From contig NZ_DASYTH010000043.1 of the NCBI RefSeq assembly GCF_036002505.1, positions 7,211 to 71,210 of the forward strand: DNA of 64,000 bases, in the 5' to 3' direction. Below, in pieces: positions 58,261 through 64,000 of the stretch. The DNA comes from DASYTH01 sp036002505. GTDB lineage: Bacteria > Actinomycetota > Actinomycetes > Mycobacteriales > Pseudonocardiaceae. The translations under genes and the position numbers were made by a program. The stretch's first letter is position 1; every line of letters starts with the position of its first letter. The notes beneath the pieces are model-generated. The model was not told where the DNA came from. It saw only the letters and a list, made by a program, of their open reading frames with translations, and made no database searches.

Positions 58261-59703
58261 ATGAGAGGGGTATCCGCCGTGAGCTCCACGCTGAGTAGTC
58301 GACGGCGAAGGCTGTCGACCGCAGCTCTCGGGACCATGGCACTGGCCATGTCCGTGCTTGCCGCCGCGCCCGCCGGCGCGCAAGGCTTCCCCGGCGAGGA
58401 CGAGCTCGTCAGCAGCGCGAACATGCACCTGGTCGCCAACATCCCGGCCACCGACCCGCTGTCCGGACCGGACTCGGTCGGCTCCGACATCGCCTTCCAG
58501 GGCGACTACGCCTTCGGGGGCAACTACCTCGGCTTCACCATCTACAACATCAAGAACCCGAAGAAACCCAAGATCGTCAGTCAGGTGTTCTGCCCGGGTC
58601 CGCAGAACGACGTGACCGTCGCCGGCAACCTGTTGTTCCTGTCGACGGACTCGCGCCGCAGCGACAACTCGTGCAACTCCGTAGCTCAGCCCGACGGCAG
58701 CCTCCCGTACTGGGAGGGCATGAAGATCTTCGACGTGAGCAACAAGAGCGCCCCGCGCTACATCCAGTCGATCGACACCGACTGCGGCTCGCACACGCAC
58801 ACCCTGGTGCCGTCGGCCAGCAGCGCCGACCGGGCGGTCTACCTGTACATCTCCTCGTACTCGCCGAACGCCTCACTCCCCCGCTGCCAGCCGCCGCACG
58901 ACTCGATCTCGATCATCCGCGTGCCGCTGGACAACCCGGCGTCGGCGTCCGTCGTGGCCAAGCCCGTGCTGTTCCCGGACGGCGGCAACCCCGGCCTCCC
59001 GGCGCCGTTCCCGACCGGCCGGACCGCCACCAGCGGCTGCCACGACCTGACCGTGTACGCGGAGAAGAACCTGATGGCCGGCGCCTGCATGGGTGACGGC
59101 GTGCTGTTCGACATCTCCGACCGGCTCGCCCCGCGCACCATCAGCCGCGTGCAGGACACGAACTTCGCGTTCTGGCACTCCGCCACGTTCAACAACGAGG
59201 GCACCAAGGTGATCTTCACCGACGAGCTCGGCGGCGGCGGCGCGCCCACCTGCAACCCGACGATCGGCCCGCTGCACGGCGCCGACGGCGTCTACGACGT
59301 CACCGGCACCGGCGACAACCGCCGGCTGGAGTTCCGCAGCTACTTCAAGATCTCCCGGACCCAGACCGACACCGAGAACTGCGTGTCGCACAATGGCTCG
59401 CTGATCCCGGTCCGCGGCCGCGACATCATGGTCCAGGCCTGGTACCAGGGCGGCATGCAGGTGTGGGACTTCACCGACTCCGCCAACCCGACCGAGATCG
59501 GCTTCCTCGAGCGCGGCCCCCTGCCCAACGGCGAAGGCGGCGGCGAATGGTCGGTCTACTACTACAACGGCTTCATCTACGGCTCCGACATCGTCAAGGG
59601 CCTCGACGTCGTCGAGCTCAACGACCCGCGCACCAACCCGGCCCGCGGCGTCAAGCTCACCGAGCTCAACGTCCAAACCCAGAAACACTTCGACCGCCGC
59701 TAA
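58261..59703 (+). CDS. secreted LVIVD-repeat beta-propeller protein
   Basis: A 480-aa protein from ATG 58261. The signal peptide (RRRLSTAALGTMALAMSVLA, cleavage about APAGAQG) indicates export. The rest has repeated propeller blades of the LVIVD type: YLGFTIYNIKNPKKPKIVSQ, GMKIFDVSNKSAPRYIQSI, GVLFDISDRLAPRTISRVQ, GMQVWDFTDSANPTEIGFLE and GLDVVELNDP. Eight or more Cys suggest disulfides. It follows the pattern of DUF305/LVIVD neighbours. Role unknown. Confidence 0.85.
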   Translation: MRGVSAVSSTLSSRRRRLSTAALGTMALAMSVLAAAPAGAQGFPGEDELVSSANMHLVANIPATDPLSGPDSVGSDIAFQGDYAFGGNYLGFTIYNIKNPKKPKIVSQVFCPGPQNDVTVAGNLLFLSTDSRRSDNSCNSVAQPDGSLPYWEGMKIFDVSNKSAPRYIQSIDTDCGSHTHTLVPSASSADRAVYLYISSYSPNASLPRCQPPHDSISIIRVPLDNPASASVVAKPVLFPDGGNPGLPAPFPTGRTATSGCHDLTVYAEKNLMAGACMGDGVLFDISDRLAPRTISRVQDTNFAFWHSATFNNEGTKVIFTDELGGGGAPTCNPTIGPLHGADGVYDVTGTGDNRRLEFRSYFKISRTQTDTENCVSHNGSLIPVRGRDIMVQAWYQGGMQVWDFTDSANPTEIGFLERGPLPNGEGGGEWSVYYYNGFIYGSDIVKGLDVVELNDPRTNPARGVKLTELNVQTQKHFDRR

Positions 59704-59716
59704 GCGTCGACGACCA

Positions 59717-59754
59717 AGCAGGGCCCCGCGCTACAGGCGCGGGGCCCTGCTTTG
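59717..59754 (+). terminator. strong rho-independent terminator
   Basis: A perfect 15-bp stem (AGCAGGGCCCCGCGC with GCGCGGGGCCCTGCT), 5-nt loop, followed by TTT, begins 13 bp after the LVIVD stop codon. Confidence 0.92.
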
Positions 59755-59811
59755 GCTGGTTCCCGGCCCAACGCGCCCAGCGCCGGGTCAAGAGGAGCTA
59801 GCACCGTGGGG

Positions 59812-59834
59812 GTTGGGGGGCTCGGCCCCCCAAC
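59812..59834. repeat. GGGGGG-CTC-CCCCCC hairpin
   Basis: GTTGGGGGGC pairs with GCCCCCCAAC around TCG. A similar G6/C6 hairpin occurs in the insertion at 51800-51830. It lies between the terminator and tRNA-Val and may terminate the leftward tRNA transcript. Confidence 0.65.
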
Positions 59835-59890
59835 ATGATGACGGGCGACGCGGTCCACGCTTTTCCGTGGACACACGTCGCCCGAGCCCG

Positions 59891-59962
59891 TGGGCGATAC
59901 TGGGATCGAACCAGTGACCTCTCCGGTGTGAGCGGAGCGCTCTCCCGCTGAGCTAATCGCCC
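59891..59962 (-). tRNA. tRNA-Val (CAC)
   Basis: Folds as a full cloverleaf: acceptor GGGCGAT/ATCGCCC, D arm GCTC/GAGC, anticodon stem CTCCG/CGGAG with loop CTCACAC (anticodon CAC), T arm ACTGG-TTCGATC-CCAGT, discriminator A. The CCA end is not encoded. Confidence 0.95.
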
Positions 59963-59996
59963 GTGAGAACGACGATACGGTACACAGGGCCGTGGA

Positions 59997-60443
59997 TCAG
60001 GTGAAAATGGGGGATCCGAGCCACGGGTAGTGGAGGCCGAACCAGCCGCCGACCAGGGCGAAGACGTTCAGGAGCCAGAGGGTGGCGAGGACGACCAGGC
60101 CGGTGCAGGTGTAGAGGGCCAGACGGAGGAGGGGGTGGCGGCGGGCCATCCAGCGGGTCCAGGCGGTGTAGCGGGCGCGCAGGAAGTGCAGCAGGCGGCG
60201 GGCCCAGTGGAACTCGGCGGCCAGGATGGCGAGGCCGGCGAAGACGATGAGCCAGCCCGGGCCGGGGTACGGGATCAGCACGATGCCGAGGGTGAGCACC
60301 AGCCCGCCGAGGAGGGCTACGCCGGTGCGGTAGAGCGCCAGCATGCCGGGGCTCCGGGTGGCCCAGCGTGGCCGCCGCGGCCGGCGGACCTGTGTTGTCA
60401 TCCCCACTGCCGCATTGTGCCCGTTCACGCGGGTGCTCGTCAT
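59997..60443 (-). CDS. TIGR02611-family membrane protein (PGPGW)
   Basis: A 148-aa protein from ATG 60443 (ATG 60401 is an alternative). After a basic N-terminus there are three helices; the signature IPYPGPGWLIVFAGLAILA lies between the first two, and RRLLHFLRARYTAWTRWMAR is the basic cytoplasmic loop. The family occurs across actinobacteria and its function is unknown. It is divergent from ssgB across 254 bp in which no clear operator is seen. Confidence 0.85.
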   Translation of the reverse strand: MTSTRVNGHNAAVGMTTQVRRPRRPRWATRSPGMLALYRTGVALLGGLVLTLGIVLIPYPGPGWLIVFAGLAILAAEFHWARRLLHFLRARYTAWTRWMARRHPLLRLALYTCTGLVVLATLWLLNVFALVGGWFGLHYPWLGSPIFT

Positions 60444-60697
60444 GATCGAACCGCACAGACCGTCAGGCGCGCGCCGTGTGGCGGCACGACGCGAGCAACA
60501 TTCAGGCCACAGTGCTACCGGGAATCGACCGGACCTTGCCAGTATGGGAGTCGGAGAAGGCAGACTGGTGTTGGCTTCACCGCTGGACCGGATGGGTGAT
60601 TGTTCAGCGGAGTTGGCACCCTTTGGGCCGCCGGGGCGTCACATTGACGGGCCTCGGTCGTTCAATGGACTGGGAAGGGAGCAGAAGGGTAACGACG

Positions 60698-61123
60698 ATG
60701 CGCAACGATCACGTCACGCTCCGCTCAACGGCGGTGTTCGATCTCCTGGCGCCACGTACACCCGCGGTGCCGGTGAAGGTCGAGCTCCGCTACGACACGC
60801 GTGACCCGTACGCCGTCGTCGCGGCCTTCCGCACCGGCCGCGCCGGGTGGGTGGAATGGGTGTACGCCCGCGACCTGCTGGCCGACGGCCTCATCGCCGA
60901 GGCCGGCGACGGCGACGTCCGCATCCGGCCGGCCGTGGACGACCCCGAGGTGGTCGTCATCGAGCTCAGCTCGCCGTCCGGCCACGCCGTGTTCGAGGCG
61001 TCCGCGCAGGAGCTCGCCGACTTCCTCGACCGCACGTACGACGTGGTCGTCCCGGGCAACGAGCACCTCTGGGTCGACGTCGACGAGGCGCTCACCCACC
61101 TGATCTCCACCGATCTCACGTAG
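60698..61123 (+). CDS. ssgB: SsgB-type cell division / sporulation regulator (SsgA-like protein)
   Basis: A 141-aa protein from ATG 60698 with GAAGGG upstream. The SALP fold is recognised from LRSTAVFDLLAPRTPAVPVK, VELRYDTRDPYAVVAAF, WVEWVYARDLLADGLIAEAG and VVVIELSSPSGHAVFEA. In Streptomyces SsgB recruits FtsZ to mark sporulation septa; the most widespread member is the one in non-Streptomyces relatives. Its presence points to a morphologically complex actinomycete. Confidence 0.92.
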   Translation: MRNDHVTLRSTAVFDLLAPRTPAVPVKVELRYDTRDPYAVVAAFRTGRAGWVEWVYARDLLADGLIAEAGDGDVRIRPAVDDPEVVVIELSSPSGHAVFEASAQELADFLDRTYDVVVPGNEHLWVDVDEALTHLISTDLT

Positions 61124-61202
61124 CGTGGGCGGACCGGGACCCGAGTTGATCCCCCGGCGTGAGGTCGGATAAGGTTCCGCAGGCACCACGAGATCGTGGT
61201 TC

Positions 61203-61275
61203 GCGGACGTAGCGCAGTTGGTAGCGCATCACCTTGCCAAGGTGAGGGTCGCGGGTTCGAGTCCCGTCGTCCGCT
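61203..61275 (+). tRNA. tRNA-Gly (GCC)
   Basis: Cloverleaf: acceptor GCGGACG/CGTCCGC, D arm GCGC/GCGC, anticodon stem TCACC/GGTGA with loop TTGCCAA (GCC), T arm GCGGG-TTCGAGT-CCCGT, discriminator T. No encoded CCA. Confidence 0.95.
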
Positions 61276-61329
61276 CGGCTCGGCCCCTCGGTCCAGGGCC
61301 GGACTCCTCGGGATACCCTCGGGAAAACT

Positions 61330-61401
61330 GGCGGAGTGGCCGAGTGGCTTAGGCAAGGGCCTGCAAAGCCCTGTACGCGGGTTCGATTCCCGCCTCCGCC
61401 T
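61330..61401 (+). tRNA. tRNA-Cys (GCA)
   Basis: Acceptor GGCGGAG/CTCCGCC, anticodon stem AGGGC/GCCCT with loop CTGCAAA (GCA), T arm CGCGGG-TTCGATT-CCCG, discriminator T as expected of tRNA-Cys. It ends 5 bp before tRNA-Val. Confidence 0.95.
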
Positions 61402-61405
61402 CGGC

Positions 61406-61480
61406 GGGCGATTAGCTCAGTGGGAGAGCGCTACCTTGACACGGTAGAGGTCACTGGTTCAATCCCAGTATCGCCCACCA
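61406..61480 (+). tRNA. tRNA-Val (GAC), CCA encoded
   Basis: Acceptor GGGCGAT/ATCGCCC, anticodon stem CTACC/GGTAG with loop TTGACAC (GAC), T arm ACTGG-TTCAATC-CCAGT, then ACCA. Nearly the same as tRNA-Val (CAC) at 59891 except in the anticodon arm, and in opposite orientation. Its 3' end may be an integration site for the following region. Confidence 0.95.
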
Positions 61481-61498
61481 GACATAACACCTGGTCAG

Positions 61499-61531
61499 AC
61501 AGCCCGTTGGTGATCATCGCCAGCGGGCTGT
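61499..61531 (+). terminator. terminator hairpin after tRNA-Val
   Basis: ACAGCCCGTTGG pairs with CCAGCGGGCTGT (one G-T pair), 9-nt loop, then TTGTG. It lies 18 bp after the tRNA and ends the tRNA-Gly-Cys-Val transcript. Confidence 0.75.
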
Positions 61532-61542
61532 TGTGCTGTCGT

Positions 61543-61625
61543 GGGAGCATTTTGGGAGCAGATGATCTTGATCATATGTGCGGCTTGGTAGTGGTCAGCG
61601 GAATGACTGCTCCCGGAGTGCTCCC
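61543..61625. repeat. inverted pair of GGGAGCA double repeats, possible recombination site
   Basis: GGGAGCATTTTGGGAGCA (61543-61560) and its inverted relative (61608-61625) share 14 of 18 bp; each holds two GGGAGCA units 11 bp apart. The site lies between tRNA-Val and the GrpE-like gene, where an integrative element's att region or integrase end would lie. No integrase gene is seen. Confidence 0.5.
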
Positions 61626-61650
61626 ATCGCTTTCTGGGGACGATCTTCGG

Positions 61651-62010
61651 ATGAGCGGCCGCTGGAAACGATGGATGCGCCGGTCGCGACGCCCACAACA
61701 GGTCGGCGACCGGGACGCGCTGGTGTCCATCTGCATGGACATCGCCGACCGGCGCCAGGACGTGGATTCCGGGCTGTGGCAACGAATGCACCGGCTGCTC
61801 GGCGAGGTTGGAGTGCGGGCGGTCGTGCCGGACGGCGAACCGTTCGACGAGAAGCTGTTCGAGGCGGTCGGTCGTGCCGACACGACCGACGAAACGTTGC
61901 AGCTCACCGTGCAGAGCACCCGGTTCTGCGGGTACGTCGACGGACACCGGCTGCTGCGCAAGCCGCAAGTGATCGTTTACCGAACCGAGGAGGTGCTTCG
62001 CGATGCTTGA
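61651..62010 (+). CDS. short GrpE-like nucleotide exchange factor
   Basis: A 119-aa protein from ATG 61651. Residues about 25-117 match the C-terminal half of GrpE: LLGEVGVRAVVPDGEPFDEKL, FEAVGRADTTDETLQ and FCGYVDGHRLLRKPQVIVYR. The long N-terminal coiled coil of true GrpE is missing, so it is not the housekeeping GrpE. It may serve a specialised Hsp70-like partner, which is not in the window. It overlaps the next gene by 8 bp. A basic start (SGRWKRWMRRSRRPQQ) could target membrane or nucleic acid. Confidence 0.75.
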   Translation: MSGRWKRWMRRSRRPQQVGDRDALVSICMDIADRRQDVDSGLWQRMHRLLGEVGVRAVVPDGEPFDEKLFEAVGRADTTDETLQLTVQSTRFCGYVDGHRLLRKPQVIVYRTEEVLRDA

Positions 62011-63798
62011 TACCGCGGTCATGGACGTCGTCGACAGAACCGCCGCCGCGGCTCGAGGTGCCGGCGAGCACACCGCCGCTGACGCGTTGCGGGTCGAGGC
62101 CGAACGGGGTCGCTCTGACCATTGCTGGCTGGTGGTGGTCGGCGCGACGAACCGCGGCAAGAGCACATTGATCAATGCGTTGGTGGAGCACGAGAACCTG
62201 CTACCCGTCGATGCGGACGTCGCGTCGACGGTACACGTGCAGGTGCGTGGCGGCCCGGAGCTAACGGCCATCGTGTTCGACTCCGAGAACCCGGCAGGCC
62301 GGCCGGTCGACCCCGGCGGAACTCCACCAGCACGCCGCCGTGGATCCGGCTACCGGGCGGGCGTACCGCCAAGGCGTCTACTGGGTGGAGGTCTCCGTGC
62401 CCGCCCCACTCCTGTTGGAGACCGGACTGCGGCTGGTGGACACGCCCGGTGTTGGCGGACTCGTCGAGGGTCACGCGGACCTCGCGCTGGCGACGGTGGA
62501 GTTGGCCGACGCGCTGATCTTCGTGGTCAGCGCGAACAGCGAGCTGACCCGGTCGGAGCTCGACTTTCTACGCCGGGCGACCGAGCGGATCCACGCCGTC
62601 CTGTTCGTACTGACCCAGGTCGATCTCTACCCGGGCTGGCAGAGCGTGCTCATCCGGAACCAGGCGTTGCTCGCCGAGCACGCACCGGACTACCGGGACG
62701 CCCCATGGTTGCCGGTCAGCAGCCGATACCGGTTCGATGCAACCGGACCGGTGACCAGAACCTCGCCGCCCCCCGCCGTGAGCGCAGTGGTTTCGACGCG
62801 TTGATCACGGCCTGCTCGATGATCAACGACCGGACCACGAGGATCCGCTCCGCCAACGTCGCCCCGTTCGCCGCGACGATCGCGGGACGCCTGTGCCGGC
62901 AACAGATGGAGCAATTGCGGTCTCTGGCTCTCGACCCGGAGCTACCCACCCTCGTCGCGGAGCAACGCAAGCTCGTCGATGACGCCACGGCGATCAACGC
63001 CACATGGCGCGCCCTGCTCGCCCAACACCTCAGCACCACAAAGACACGGCTCGACCGGCAGTTCGCCAACGTCGTCAGGACACTGCACCACGACGCGTCA
63101 TGGGCCATCAGTGAGGGCGGCACGGACATCCTCGACTCGCTGGGGCGCGACCTGCCCGCCCGCGCCGAGGCGATCTGGCTCGAGCTCAAGACGGAGATGA
63201 GCCGACAGATCGAGGCGCTCGGCACCGAGTTGGCCGACCTGCTCGACGCGGAACTCAGCATGCCGACGGACGCCGTCACCGGCGCCAACGTGGACATCTC
63301 GATTCCGGATCCGATTCGGACCACCGCCACCGTCCCCACAGTGGTGGAACATGGCCTGACCACGACCGGACTCGGCGTCGCCGTCGGCGCAGTGGTCGGC
63401 ACGATCACGCTGAACCCGGTCGCCGGCTGGGCAGCCTTTGCGGAACGGTCGGCGTGCTCACCGGCCTACGCACCCGACGGGATCGAGTCACCAACACCAG
63501 GGCGGACGCCACCCGATTCCTCAACGACCTCATCACCCGGCTACGGGCGGAAGTGCCCACCGAGATCATGCAAGTCCTGTCGTCGGTCAAGCAGAACATC
63601 GAGACCACCGTCGATCGTGAACTGAGCACCGAACGGGCCCGGCCAACCGACGTGCTCGCCCAACACCAGGCCAACCTGGCTGCCCAACAGGATGACCTCG
63701 ACCGGCGCAAGTCGGTCGCCGACCGCCAGCTGAGCGGCTACGCCGAGCTTCGCGAGCAGGCAGCACAACTCGCCACGACTCTCGGATCAATCCGGTGA
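62003..63798 (+). pseudogene. dynamin-like GTPase, broken by three frameshifts
   Basis: The gene starts at ATG 62003. The first frame carries the P-loop VVVGATNRGKSTLINAL; near 62300 the frame changes to one with RLVDTPGVGG (G3) and VLFVLTQVDLYP (G4); near 62765, at a run of six C, it returns to the first frame (SGFDALITACSMINDRTT, then a long helical stretch and LGVAVGAVVGTITLNPVAGW, a likely membrane-inserting hairpin); near 63440 it changes again to VLTGLRTRRDRVTN through LATTLGSIR and TGA 63798. The whole would encode about 595 residues, the size of bacterial dynamin-like proteins. Either it has decayed or the sequence has indel errors. Confidence 0.75.
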
Positions 63799-63808
63799 AG
63801 GACGACCC

Positions 63809-64000
63809 ATGACCGACGATCAGCACGAAACGCCGAGCCACACCTCCTTCGGACCGGCCGACCCGGACGTTGCCTCGATGGCCGACCCCCATGCCCACCC
63901 AGTATTCGAACCGATCTCGCTCACCACGTCTCCCTTCGAGCCGGGGCAGAACCCGGGAGCGGATAGCGACGCCGTCGCACCCTCGTCGCCGGACACTCCT
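63809..64000 (+). CDS. start of a gene following the dynamin-like gene
   Basis: Only 64 codons are seen, from ATG 63809 with GAAGGA 6 nt upstream, 10 bp after the dynamin stop. The visible part is acidic and Pro/Ser-rich (MTDDQHETPSHTSFG, FEPISLTTSPFEPGQ), a disordered N-terminus with no domain yet. By position it belongs to the same operon; in similar loci a second dynamin or an Hsp70-like protein follows, but nothing in this part shows that. Confidence 0.65.
   Translation, partial: MTDDQHETPSHTSFGPADPDVASMADPHAHPVFEPISLTTSPFEPGQNPGADSDAVAPSSPDTP

Noticed and set aside
62340..63798. Several small independent genes in the dynamin region
   Set aside because: The pieces contain successive parts of one dynamin-like GTPase (G1, then G3 and G4, then helical tail) in changing frames, with no ribosome sites at the internal starts.

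Overview
The window is high-GC DNA with frequent GTG starts, ATGA/GTGA stop-start overlaps and purine-rich ribosome sites, typical of an actinobacterium. The order of core genes follows Mycobacterium tuberculosis from about Rv2559c to Rv2614c (rarA, aspS, Rv2578c-type radical SAM, glyoxalase-II-like hydrolase, cyclophilin, relA, apt, secF, secD, yajC, ruvB, ruvA, ruvC, yebC, pdxT, pdxS, nudix, pimA, patA, pgsA, HIT, thrS). An ssgB gene (a cell-division regulator of morphologically complex actinomycetes) and several families of intergenic palindromes argue against Mycobacterium and fit a Pseudonocardiaceae member, perhaps Amycolatopsis-like. The genus is an inference.

Layout. 1-8.6 kb: start of a DUF948 gene, a methyltransferase, rarA, then single accessory genes (DUF559-like, phosphoesterase, TfoX-like, FMN reductase, SGNH hydrolase, APH-fold kinase, DUF389 membrane protein). 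8.6-16.7 kb: aspS, an HTH protein, amidase-merR, an ECF sigma factor facing a SnoaL protein, a metallo-hydrolase. 16.9-18.8 kb: a radical SAM gene carrying an intein exactly in its iron-sulfur motif, with a perfect LexA box at its start. 18.9-21.4 kb: pnuC and nadR (NAD salvage) around idi. 21.6-28.8 kb: yibE/F, hypothetical genes, metallo-hydrolase, cyclophilin, araC, relA. 28.8-35.4 kb: apt-secF-secD-yajC and ruvB-ruvA-ruvC, the latter with a second LexA-like box. 35.8-42.7 kb: divergent regulator/target pairs with visible operators, a membrane phosphoesterase, and a flavoprotein resembling eukaryotic FOXRED2. 42.8-47.1 kb: yebC, pdxT, azlCD with its XRE-cupin regulator, pdxS. 47.4-57.4 kb: an EF-G-like GTPase, then nudix-pimA-patA-pgsA (phosphatidylinositol mannoside synthesis), marR/yceI, HIT and thrS. 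57.5-61.5 kb: DUF305 and LVIVD secreted proteins, ssgB and four tRNA genes (Val-CAC, Gly-GCC, Cys-GCA, Val-GAC). 61.5-64 kb: a probable tRNA-Val-linked island with a short GrpE-like gene, a frameshifted dynamin-like GTPase, and the start of another gene.

What stands out: (i) an intein in the CxxxCxxC cluster motif of a radical SAM protein under a perfect SOS box, with both endonuclease motifs apparently dead; (ii) three 67-bp double-palindrome elements with compensatory changes; (iii) four intergenic arrays of a 21-bp repeat; (iv) a 179-bp insertion with 8-bp direct repeats that splits the patA-pimA stop-start overlap and creates a coupled 60-codon reading frame; (v) the GrpE/dynamin island; (vi) clear operators for four local regulators. 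No IS transposase, prophage structural gene or CRISPR array was seen.
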